Assembly (NCBI GenBank): GCA_007115705.1
Contig: QXEO01000148.1
Location: 101,125-165,124, forward strand
From: Dactylis glomerata
Taxonomy: Eukaryota > Streptophyta > Magnoliopsida > Poales > Poaceae
DNA length: 64,000 nucleotides
Direction: 5' to 3'
The notes beneath the pieces were generated by a model that was not told the DNA's origin, did no database searches, and was given only the letters and a program-made list of their open reading frames with translations. The translations under genes were made by a program, and so were the position numbers. Positions 55,501 through 64,000 of the stretch are shown piece after piece (the first letter of the stretch is position 1; each line of letters starts with the position of its first letter).

Positions 55501-56371
55501 ATGGCTACTCATGAGAACACCAAGTTGTGTGATTTTACTAGCACTAATAATAGTGATTTTATCTGCACTCCTATTGCGCCACCTGCTCCTGCTGCTGATT
55601 TTTATGAGATTAAACCTGCTTTGTTGAACCTTCTTATGAAAGAGCAATTTTTTGGCGCTAGTACTGATGATGCTGCAGCTCATCTCAACAATTTTGTTGA
55701 GCTATGTGAGATGCAGAAATATAAGGATGTAGAAAGTGATATTATTAAGCTTAAGTTGTTTCCTTTTTCTTTGAGAGGAAAAGCTAAGGATTGGTTGCTA
55801 TCTTTACCTAAAAATAGTATTGATTCATGGGCTAAGTGTAAGGATGCTTTTATTGGTAGATACTATCGTCCTGCTAAGATTATAGCTTTGCATAGCAATA
55901 TTATGAAGTTTAGTCAGTTTGATAATGAACATGTTGCTCAGGCTTGGGAAAGAATGAAGTCTATGATAAAGAATTGCCCCACTCATGGACTTACTACTTG
56001 GATGATTTTCCAAACTTTCTATGCATGAATGAATTTTTCTTCAAGGAACCTATTGGATTCAGCTGCTGGAGGCACTTTTATGTCCTTACCTTGGGCGCCG
56101 CAATGAAGCTTCTCGACAACATGATGGTAAATTATTCTGAATGGCACACTGAGAGAGCTCCACAAGGTAAGAAGGTAAATTCTGTTGAGGAAACCTCTTC
56201 CTTGAGTGATAAGATTGATGCTATTATGCTTATGCTTTCTAATGATAGGACTCATGTAGATCCTAATAATGTTCCTTTAGCCTCTTTGGTTGCTCAAGAA
56301 GAGCATGTTGATGTAAACTTCATTAGAAATAATAATTTCAACAATAATGCTTATAGGAACAATTTTGCTAG
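55501..56371 (+). pseudogene. E4 Athila-type gag, N-terminal part with stop and frameshift
   Basis: MATHENTKLCDFTSTNN is followed by the Gag core: DDAAAHLNNFVELCEMQKY, IIKLKLFPFSLRGKAKDWLL, DSWAKCKDAFIGRYYRP and HVAQAWERMKSMIKNCPTHG. A TGA at 56026 stands where related elements have Gly (FYA-stop-MNFSSRNLLDSAAGG). One base is lost near 56085, and the frame then continues LGAAMKLLDNMMVNYSEWH and APQGKKVNSVEET to FIRNNNFNNNAYRNNFAS, where E5 is inserted. Confidence 0.85.
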
Positions 56372-57460
56372 TGAAAGGACATTTGTCCCTTTCTACTTTT
56401 TTGATTTACAATGACATGACTATGTTTTGTGTGAACTAATATTTGAATTATATGCATACAGGTTTAAGTTCACAGGTGAAGGGTTTCTAATGCATAAAAA
56501 GAAACTTGGTGGAATCGCCTGCCGAAAGTGGTCAAAGTTGGTCTGGCCGGCCCCCAGACCGGACCACCCGGCGGCTGACCGGACTGGCCCGGCGGGGCCG
56601 CCGGACTGATAGTCTGATTCGGTATTCGGCGGGGCGCCGGATCTGCCCGGTCCACCACCGGACCACCCGGCGGCAGACCGGACTGGCCCGACGGGGCCGC
56701 CGGACTGATAGTCTGATTCGGCTTTCGGCGGGGTGCCGGATCCGCCCGGTCCACCGCCGGACTCCCGGCGAAGTGTCCGGTCCCGCCGGACTTACCGCCG
56801 GGCCGTCCGGCCCAGAGGCCGGCAGCGCCGGACTTATCGCCGGGATTGCTGCTGTGTGCTCCCTCCAACGGCCAGATTCCCACCTACCTATAAATACCCC
56901 TTCTCCTAGCTGGGGTAGGGTTAGAACTTCACCAACCATTGTTCATCCTTGAAGCTCTCACCTACCCCCATTGGAAAAACACCAAATTCCATAGATCTCC
57001 CCTTCTAGCCAACCAAAGCTCTTGATCTTTGGAGGATTGAAGGAGGAGGCACCGATCTACATCTTCACCGAAGGAATTTCATTTCCACCTCCATTTGCTT
57101 GGAGGATTTGCACCTTGGGGCTCTTGTGACCCTAGGTGTTGTAAGTGGTTGATTGACTTGTCTTTGTGGTGATTCTTGCCTCCGTGGCTTTCTTGGGAGC
57201 CTCCAATTGAGTTGTGGAGCTTGCCCCAATACTTTGTGTAAAGGTGTCGTGCCGCCTTCAAGGGCATCGCTTAGTGGAGCGTGGACTCGCCTTTGTGGCT
57301 TGTTCACCAGAGAATAGGGTGAGCCTTTGTGGCGTTGGTGGCCTTTGTGGCACCACACCTCTCCAACGTAGACGTACTTCCCGTAACAAGGAAGGAACTA
57401 CGGGAATACATCGTTGTGTCTTCGTGCCTCCATTGCGGTTACCTCTATCCTTTACTCGTC
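56372..57460 (+). repeat. E5 5' LTR, 3' end deleted
   Basis: The U3 is GC-rich with CCGG repeats; TATA box CTATAAATACCCC near 56889. From 57196 (GGGAGCCTCCAATTGAG) on it is nearly identical to the E6 LTR, but upstream the two U3 regions are different. It breaks off after CCTTTACTCGT. Confidence 0.8.
56561..56758 (+). repeat. 99-bp direct tandem duplication in E5 U3
   Basis: GGACCACCCGGCGG starts at 56561 and again at 56660; the two units differ at a few positions. The sequence is dominated by CCGG words. The long minus-strand frames here come from the repeat. Confidence 0.85.
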
Positions 57461-58830
57461 CTTGGACACAATGCAAACCACCATGAGATTGGAGATGAAG
57501 GCTATGTTTGAGGAATATTTTGGAAGAAAACCTTCCGGGCCCACCGACCCAAACAACACACCTAGTGTGGAACTCTCCTTGGCTAAGGTGAAGCCACCCA
57601 ACGATGGCTCCACCTCCACCGAGAATAAAGGTGACCCTCCTAAGGAAAATGATGGTCCGGCAAAGGTCGCTAACATTCCACCCCCTAACACTTACTCCTC
57701 TCCGCCGGTCCATTATCCTATGCCACACATTAACAACATGGGATCTCCTCCTAAGCTTGATTCTCGCAATTTTATTAAATGGCAAGGACTAATGAAATCT
57801 CATATTTCTAGCTCTTCTACTCATTTGTGGAGGGTCATACAAAATGGCTTTGCACCTCATGATCCTCTCAACTTGACCGGAAGGGAAGAAGTTGATGAGC
57901 AACTCAATGCCACCGCCAAGCATCTCCTTCAACAAGCCATACCGGATACTCATGCGGTACACATCAACAATTTGAGCACTGCCAAGGAAGTATGGGACTA
58001 TCTCACTATGCTCTTCATTGGGAATGAGAGTATTCGGTCCTCCAACTTTTATAAGCTCAAGAGTGAAGAAAGGGATTTCATTATGCGTGACAATGAGACT
58101 CCCGATGAGATGTACCAAAGGATCTTGGCTCTTGCAACGGCCTTGACCGGGTTTGGGTGCAAAGACAATGGTGATGACTATATCAAGCGTATGTTCATTA
58201 CCTCCATCAACCCAAGAGAACCCATGCGGTCCGAGATAATCCGTTCAAGACCGGATTTTGGGAGTATGACCTCAAATGAAGTTCTTTGCGAGTTCACCGC
58301 CTTGTCTATCTTGAAGAAGAACGCGGAAGAGACTAGATCCCGTGTTCTTGCCGGACAAGGAGTTCACAATCTTGCTCTCAAGGCCAAGGTGGTGTCCAAG
58401 CAAGGAGAAGGAGAAGAAGAAATATATGAAGAAGAGTGTTGGTCTCCGGAAGATCTCAAGTTTGCCCTCCATGAACACTTGGCTCTCAATGCAAATGCCT
58501 TTTGGGATGCCAACAAGCACAAGACGAAGGGATCCAAGTTCAAATCCTTTCCAAGGAAGGGTGGTGACTCTAAAGTGAGGCATTGCTACAATTGTGGAGG
58601 AATCAAGCACTTCATCGCCGAATGTCCTTATGAGAACAAGGAGGACAATGAAGGCCGGCTCATCCCCAAGCGCCGGTCATCAAAGTTCTACCCATCCAAG
58701 AAGCATGGGAACAAGGACTACAAGAAGAAAGGAGAAAGGGTATTGGTGGTTCATGAGGAGTATGACTCCGAGTCCGATGATGATGACTCCGTTGATGAAG
58801 AGAATGGAGAAGTGGCCGCCATTGCCATTG
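57414..58830 (+). CDS. E5 gag, N-terminus replaced by LTR-encoded residues, C-terminus cut by E6
   Basis: The frame opens in the LTR (MCLRASIAVTSILYSS) and enters gag at LDTMQTTMRLEMKAMFEEY, so the deletion happened to keep phase. Gag features: RNFIKWQGLMKSHISSSS, EVWDYLTMLFIGNES, MYQRILALATALTGFG, the CCHC zinc knuckle CYNCGGIKHFIAEC and an acidic ESDDDDSVDEE stretch. E6 interrupts after GEVAAIAIV. Its protein is nearly identical to E6 Gag residues 33-477. Confidence 0.8.
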
Positions 58831-60140
58831 TGAAAGGGCATTTCCCTAATAAATGTATTTTGGTGTTTGTTAACAACATTTGGTGAATTAACCATTCTAT
58901 TTAAGTTCTGCAGATTTTCTAGGTTAATTCAGAATCTCGCGGAGGTTCACCCCAAAAAAAGGAAGAAAAGATCGAAGCCCGTAGTCCAGTAGTGGAGTTA
59001 GGGTTTAGTTGTCTTATAGGGTGCTTTGCGAAGGTGGAATTGGTGGAGAGGGGATCCTCGAAGTACAGCTGTTGCTACTTCTAGGGCGGAGACTCCGGCC
59101 CTGGTGGCCGGAGACTTCGGCCTAGGAGTGTCGCCCTAGCAATCCTCCCGGTTGGTCTAAGCAGTGACCAGCCCGGAGTTAGGCCGGAGACTTTCTGTCT
59201 CTGGCCGGAGACTCCGGTCCCAGCAGCCGGAGACTCCGGTCTGGCCAGCCAGGTAAGGGTGGGCTAGTGAGTTGGTCTAAGCAGTGACCAGGCCGGAGTT
59301 GGGCCGGAGACTTCTGTCTCTGGCCAGAGACTCCGGCCCTGGAGTCACTTAGGGCGGAGACTCCGGCCCTCCTGGCCGGAGACTCCGGCCCTAGTCGACC
59401 AGCAACGGCTACATTTCGAGGAGGAGTATATAAAGCCTTCTTCTTCCTCAAGAGAAGGCTGCGGCTTCAACTCTCTCTCCTCCATTGTTTCAAAGCTTCA
59501 AAGCTCAAGATCTCTCTCCCTAGCCAATAGAACTCAAAGCCCTTTTGGGATTTGAGGGAGAAGACCTAGATCTACACTTCCACCAAGGTGATTTGATTTC
59601 CCCCCTCTCTTTGTTGAGGGGCTTGTTACTTGTGTGATTCATCGGATTCCTAGCCGGAAGAAGCCGTCCCCCAAGCTTGACTTTGTGTGTAAGGGCTTGG
59701 TGGACCTATTGGGAGCCTCCAATTGAGTTGTGGAGCTTGCCCCAATACTTTGTGTAAAGGTGTCGTTCCGCCTTCAAGGGCATCGCTTAGTGGAGCGTGG
59801 ACTCGCCTTTGTGGCTTGTTAACCGGAGAATAGGGTGAGCCTTTGTGGCGTTGGTGGCCTTTGTGACACCACACCTCTCCAACGTAGACGTACTTCCCGT
59901 AACAAGGAAGGAACTACGGGAATACATCCTCGTGTCTTCGTGTCTCCATTGCGGTGACCTCTATCCTTTACTCGTACCTTTACTTATATTGTTATTGCTA
60001 GCTTGCTTGTCACTCTAGGTAAATTCACTTAGTATCACATCTAGAGAATTTACCTTCTTGTTTAGCCTTAACTTGAAAAGTATTAAAAATTTGGGTAGCT
60101 CCTATTCACCCCCCCTCTAGTCGCTCATACGATCCTTTCA
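58831..60140 (+). repeat. E6 5' LTR (1310 bp)
   Basis: Starts TGAAAGGGCATTTCCC and ends CATACGATCCTTTCA; the ends form an inverted TGAAAGG/CCTTTCA pair. TATA box GAGTATATAAAGCC near 59418. The U5 region from GGGAGCCTCCAATTGAG (59719) matches E5. Confidence 0.9.
59085..59400 (+). repeat. CCGGAGACTCCGG repeat cluster in E6 U3
   Basis: About ten copies of GGCCGGAGACTCCGG or a close variant lie irregularly in 300 bp. Each unit is almost its own reverse complement. A 50-bp block (TTGGTCTAAGCAGTGACCAG) is also repeated at about 59152 and 59272. Confidence 0.85.
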
Positions 60141-60142
60141 AT

Positions 60143-60154
60143 TGGTATCAGAGC
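60143..60154 (+). promoter_or_regulatory. E6 primer binding site (initiator tRNA-Met type)
   Basis: TGGTATCAGAGC directly after the LTR; the standard copia PBS. Confidence 0.92.
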
Positions 60155-60198
60155 GTGGTCTCTTATTCGGGCTTAACCGCCTAAGAGTCTGAGCAACT

Positions 60199-62934
60199 AT
60201 GGAAGGGGATAAGGGTAATGAAACTCCTCCCGAAGATACTCCTCCATCTATCTCTTCCTCTTCAATCTCACGTGAAGAGCATTTGGCGTCCTTGGACACA
60301 ATGCAAACCACTATGAGATTGGAGATGAAGGCTATGTTTGAGGAATATTTTGGAAGAAAACCTTCCGGGCCCACCGACCCAAACACCACTCCTAGTGTGG
60401 AACTCTCCTTGGCTAAGGTGAAGCCACCTAACAATGGCTCCACCTCTGCCGAGAATAAAGGTGACCCTCCTAAGGAAAATGATGGTCCGGCAAAGGGTGC
60501 TAACATTCCACCCCCTAACACTTACTCTCCTCCGCCGGTCCATTATCCTATGCCACACATTAACAACATGGGATCTCCTCCTAAGCTTGATTCTCGCAAT
60601 TTTATTAAATGGCAAGGACTAATGAAATCTCATATTTCTAGCTCTTCTACTCATTTGTGGAGGGTCATACAAAATGGCTTTGCACCTCATGATCCTCTCA
60701 ACTTGACCGGAAGGGAAGAAGTTGATGAGCAACTCAATGCCACCGCCAAGCATCTCCTTCAGCAAGCCGTACCGGATACTCATGCGGTACACATCAACAA
60801 CTTGAGCACCGCCAAGGAAGTATGGGACTATCTCACTATGCTCTTCATTGGGAATGAAAGTATTCGGTTCTCCAAGTTTGATGAGCTCAAGAGTGAAGAA
60901 AGGGATTTCATTATGCGTGATAATGAGACTCCCGATGAGATGTACCAAAGGATCTTGGCTCTTGCAACGGCCTTGACCGGGTTTGGGTGCAAAGACAATG
61001 GTGATGACTATATCAAGCGTATGTTCATCACCTCCATCAACCCAAGAGAACCCATGCGATCCGAGATAATCCGTTCAAGACCGGATTTTGGGAGTATGAC
61101 CTCAAATGAAGTTCTTTGCGAGTTCACCGCCTTGTCTATCTTGAAGAAGAACGCAGAAGAAACAAGAGCCCGTGTTCTTGCCGGACAAGGAGTTCACAAT
61201 CTTGCACTCAAGGCCAAGGTGGTGTCCAAGCAAGGAGAAGGAGAAGAAGAAATATATGAAGAAGAGTGTTGGTCTCCGGAAGATCTCAAGTTTGCACTCC
61301 ATGAACACTTGGCTCTCAATGCAAGTGCCTTTTGGGATGCCAACAAGCACAAGACGAAGGGATCCAAGTTCAAATCCTTTCCAAGAAAAGGTGGTGACTC
61401 TAAAGTAAGGCATTGCTACAATTGTGGAGGAATCAAGCACTTCATCGCCGAATGTCCTTATGAGAACAAGGAGGACAATGAGGGCCGGCTCGTCCCCAAG
61501 CGCCGGTCATCAAAGTTCTACCCATCCAAGAAGCATGGGAACAAGGACAACAAGAAGAAAGGAGAAAGGGTATTGGTGGTTCATGAGGAGTATGACTCCG
61601 AGTCCGATGATGATGACTCCGTTGATGAGGAGAATGGAGAAGTGGCCGCCATTGCCATTGTCTCCACACCACCTACATCCCTCTTCAACTCACAAAATGA
61701 GAACACCATCATCACCACTCACAAGTGTCTTATGGCTAAGGCCTCGGAGGTAACCTCATCACCTACTCCTTCATCATCACATTCCACTACTACCTCTATG
61801 GATGATGTGAGTAGTCTTAAGATTAAGAAAGAACTAGTTTCTTGTGATGATTTTCTTGCTAACATGAAGGGGCCAACCAAGATATACGTTGAGACACTAA
61901 TGTGTGAACTTGGTGATTCCCATGACACTATCAAGGAGAAGGAGGAGTTGGAAAGATTAGCCGCCGATGATATTGGCTCTCTATCAATTGAGCTCGAAGA
62001 AGAGCAAAACTTGAGAGTCTCTTTAGAGGAGAAATTGTTGGGACTAGAAGAGTCTCATAATCTAATCTTGTCAAAACTCACTAAAGAACGTGACCATGCT
62101 CTTGCTATGGTCAAGTTGCTTAAAAAGGAGAAAGTTGAATTTGACGTTGGTCATAATGATCTTCGTGAGAAGTTTGAGAAGCTTGAAGAAGCTCACAAGG
62201 CTTTGGAGGGCAAATTCTCTCATGTCACCAAGATTCGTGAACAACTTCAAATTCAACTAACTATTGAACAATCTAAAGTCCCACCAATGCAAGTTATTGA
62301 AGTTCCTTGTTCTTCTAACTCTATTTGTGATCATAGTGATATCATTGAGGAGAACAAGAGGTTGAAGGCCGATCTTGCTAAGGGCCTTGCTACTTGCATT
62401 CAAGGTGAGAAGAATCTCAATGATCTCTTGAACAATCAAAGATTGTTCAAGGGAAAGGAGGGCCTCGGATTTGTTGCCGAGTCCTCAAAGAAAGGGGATC
62501 TCTGTTTGGTGGCCGAGTCCTCAAAGAAGAAGAAGAATAAGAAGAACAAGAAGAAGACAAAGCCTGCTGCTGCTCCTACTCCTCATGTCCCATTTGATAG
62601 TTGTTACACCGAGGAGGAGTGGGAGGAGCTGAATGGAAAGAAGAAAATCGAGGACACCGGAGTCTCCGGGTCAAAGGCTCCGGAGTCTCCGGTTAGTTCA
62701 TCTACCCCGGAGTCTCCGCTCCCAAAGGCCGGAGTCTCCGGCCCTTCTCACAATAATTTTGCAGGAAAATATAACCCTCATTATGTTCTTCTTAGAGACT
62801 ATTATGGTGATGTCTATGCTAAATATGTTGGTCCCTATAATGGTTACATTGAGTATGCTATTTGGGTACCTAAGATTCTTGTGACTAACAAAAGAGGACC
62901 CATTCAAAAATGGGGACCTAAAACCAAGAATTAA
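60199..62934 (+). CDS. E6 Gag (911 aa), complete
   Basis: MEGDKGNETPPEDTPPS starts 45 bp after the PBS. Gag core at about 125-340 (NFIKWQGLMKSHIS, EVWDYLTMLFIGNES, DEMYQRILALATALTGFG). Zinc knuckle CYNCGGIKHFIAEC at 405-418, with canonical C-x2-C-x4-H-x4-C spacing. Acidic DSESDDDDSVDEE near 462-475. A long coiled coil at about 575-705. Lysine-rich KKKKNKKNKKKTK near 775-790, then a Ser/Pro segment with repeated PESP or AGVSG (about 817-849) encoded by CCGGAGTCTCCGG units. It ends IWVPKILVTNKRGPIQKWGP and a stop, as SIRE-type Gags do before protease. The frame is intact even though pol is not. It would form the virus-like particle shell. Confidence 0.88.
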   Translation: MEGDKGNETPPEDTPPSISSSSISREEHLASLDTMQTTMRLEMKAMFEEYFGRKPSGPTDPNTTPSVELSLAKVKPPNNGSTSAENKGDPPKENDGPAKGANIPPPNTYSPPPVHYPMPHINNMGSPPKLDSRNFIKWQGLMKSHISSSSTHLWRVIQNGFAPHDPLNLTGREEVDEQLNATAKHLLQQAVPDTHAVHINNLSTAKEVWDYLTMLFIGNESIRFSKFDELKSEERDFIMRDNETPDEMYQRILALATALTGFGCKDNGDDYIKRMFITSINPREPMRSEIIRSRPDFGSMTSNEVLCEFTALSILKKNAEETRARVLAGQGVHNLALKAKVVSKQGEGEEEIYEEECWSPEDLKFALHEHLALNASAFWDANKHKTKGSKFKSFPRKGGDSKVRHCYNCGGIKHFIAECPYENKEDNEGRLVPKRRSSKFYPSKKHGNKDNKKKGERVLVVHEEYDSESDDDDSVDEENGEVAAIAIVSTPPTSLFNSQNENTIITTHKCLMAKASEVTSSPTPSSSHSTTTSMDDVSSLKIKKELVSCDDFLANMKGPTKIYVETLMCELGDSHDTIKEKEELERLAADDIGSLSIELEEEQNLRVSLEEKLLGLEESHNLILSKLTKERDHALAMVKLLKKEKVEFDVGHNDLREKFEKLEEAHKALEGKFSHVTKIREQLQIQLTIEQSKVPPMQVIEVPCSSNSICDHSDIIEENKRLKADLAKGLATCIQGEKNLNDLLNNQRLFKGKEGLGFVAESSKKGDLCLVAESSKKKKNKKNKKKTKPAAAPTPHVPFDSCYTEEEWEELNGKKKIEDTGVSGSKAPESPVSSSTPESPLPKAGVSGPSHNNFAGKYNPHYVLLRDYYGDVYAKYVGPYNGYIEYAIWVPKILVTNKRGPIQKWGPKTKN

Positions 62935-62944
62935 TCTCTTGTAG

Positions 62945-64000
62945 GACATTGCTTCCGGAGGAGTAAAATGGATTATTGATAGTGGTGCCACAAGCCACAT
63001 GACCGGAAGCAAAAATATTGTGGAAGATCTAAAGCCCAACACTTCAAATGTCACGGTCTCGTACGGTGATAATTCATCCTCTAAGGTACTTGGTTTCGGT
63101 AAGGTGGTGATCACTCCGGACGTGTCCCTAGTGAATGTCATGCTTGTCGAAACCATTGGTTATAATTTACTTTCCGTTCATCAACTTGCTACTATGGGCT
63201 ATGCCACATATTTTGATGTTGATATTGTGGTCGTCATGTGGAGTAAGTCTCTCAAGGTGCCTTTGTTGGGTATGTCGAAAATGGCTTGTATGTGGTGGAC
63301 TTTTCGGAGAAACCCACTACGGCCGCGATATGCCTAATTGCTAAGGCCGACGTGGGATGGCTTTGGCATCGCCGTTTAGCCCACGTCAATATGAGAGCTT
63401 TGCAAAATCTCTACACCGGCGGCCACATACTCGGACTAAAGGATGTTTCTTTTGCCAAAGATCGTGTTTGTAGGGCATGTATTGAAGGAAAGATGCATGA
63501 AACAAGTCATCCAAGCAAGACTATTATCTCCTCCAAGAGGTGCTTGGAGCTCCTTCAATGGATCTCTTTGGACCTCCCACTTATGCAAGTCTTGGTGGCA
63601 AGAAAGAAATATTGCTTGGGTGATTGTCGATGACTATGCAAGATACACTTGGGTTATTTCTTTGAGTTCAAGGTGAGGACCCAACAAACCGTCAAAGACT
63701 TTTTGCCACCGAAGTGAGCGTCAATTCAATACCACCATATTGACTATAAGAAGTGACAATGGCACCGAGTTCAAGAACTACTCCTTAAATGAGTTTCTTA
63801 GTGATGCGGGTATCAAACATCAATATTCCGCTGCATATACCCCGCAACAAAATGGAGTTGCCGAGAGGAAGAACCGGACTCTTATGGATGCGGCAAGAAA
63901 CTATGTTGCGGAGTTGAGTCTCCAGACAACTTTTGGCCGAAGCTATTAATACCGCATGCCATGCCACCAACCGGCTTTATCTCCGCAAGAACTTGAACAA
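62945..64000 (+). pseudogene. E6 protease and integrase, several frameshifts, runs off window
   Basis: The frame after gag reads DIASGGVKWIIDSGATSHMTG, the protease, with a TAG just before it where relatives have Gln. Near 63250 the frame shifts to VVDFSEKPTTAAICLIAKA, then the integrase HHCC WLWHRRLAHVNMRAL and CRACIEGK. Another shift near 63590-63620 leads to VDDYARYTWVISL, a further one to TIRSDNGTEFKNYSLNEFL and [17 protein letters not shown] (DDE core, about 63742-63890), and one more near 63925. At least four lesions; the integrase cannot be made. Confidence 0.85.

Larger units (their letters stand above)
53674..56371 (+). mobile_element. E4: Athila-like element (LTR and gag), cut by E5
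   Basis: Plus-strand element inserted in E0 RNase H. 5' LTR 53674-55314, PBS, then gag, interrupted at 56371 by E5. Its remainder lies outside the window. The LTR is homologous to E2 over its length. Confidence 0.88.
56372..58830 (+). mobile_element. E5: SIRE/Maximus-like copia element, LTR fused to gag by deletion
   Basis: LTR start TGAAAGGACATTTGTCC directly after E4 gag; flank GCTAG (56367-56371) is the likely target duplication. A deletion near 57460 removed the LTR 3' end, PBS and gag start. Gag is then interrupted by E6 at 58830. The remaining part lies beyond the window. Confidence 0.82.
58831..64000 (+). mobile_element. E6: SIRE/Maximus-like copia element inserted in E5 gag, 5' part
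   Basis: 5' LTR 58831-60140, PBS, an intact 911-codon gag and a decayed pol running to the window end. Flank CATTG (58826-58830) should be repeated after the 3' LTR outside the window. Confidence 0.9.

Noticed and set aside
56470..56952. Overlapping 135-148 aa Pro/Gly/Arg-rich frames on both strands
   Set aside because: They are read through the CCGG repeats of the E5 U3; several phases are open at once, as expected for repeats without AT-rich stops.

Overview
The window looks like intergenic heterochromatin of a large grass genome, probably Pooideae (wheat, oat or ryegrass relatives). I found no host gene, tRNA or rRNA gene. Nearly everything I can name is a transposable element: Ty1/copia and Ty3/gypsy (Athila-like and Tat-like) LTR retrotransposons, one LINE fragment and one CACTA DNA transposon. 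The grass assignment rests on family knowledge of the LTR, Gag and CACTA sequences and not on a database search. Element names (C1, A0, S1, T1, E0-E6) are mine.

Layout. (1) 1-8101: a head-to-tail copia array (C1). The 3' end of one copy, an LTR (1557-2569), a complete internal region with an uninterrupted 1411-codon Gag-Pol frame (2321-6556) and another LTR (7113-8101) follow each other directly. (2) 8102-12084: no gene recognised, except a 5'-truncated LINE (10189-11099, minus) with a 15-bp target duplication and a degenerate minisatellite. (3) 12085-14880: minus-strand remains of an Athila-like element (A0), split in its protease by a solo LTR (S1, 12604-13337). (4) 14881-18563: plus-strand Tat-like gypsy element (T1) with broken gag, protease and RT. 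(5) 18564-64000: one nested stack. E0, an Athila-like plus-strand element, is inserted in the RT of T1. Its 5' LTR was hit three times: by E1 (minus, Gag-only), by E2 (plus, short Gag) and by E3 (minus, Gag-only, young). The 5' LTR of E2 carries a 5041-bp CACTA element. E0 pol is cut at 53673 by E4, E4 gag is cut at 56371 by E5 (SIRE/Maximus-like copia), and E5 gag is cut at 58830 by E6, a relative of E5 that runs off the window. Perfect 5-bp target duplications prove the E2 (GCAGG) and E3 (CACTC) insertions; TCT proves the CACTA insertion.

How the parts relate. E0 has gag, protease, RT and RNase H but is broken by frameshifts and a stop. E1 and E3 share its Gag N-terminal half and lack pol, as expected of non-autonomous partners. 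E2 is a mosaic: E4-like LTRs, an E1/E3-like 3' region and a short Gag.

Most interesting points: a probable 216-nt intron spanning the LTR/internal boundary of the copia element; an RNase H1-N/viroplasmin-like domain with a membrane anchor in the CACTA element; conserved small antisense ORFs in E1, E2 and E3; a chimeric 1.7-kb duplication in E3; and a CCGGAG-type repeat present both in the E6 LTR and in the E6 gag coding sequence.
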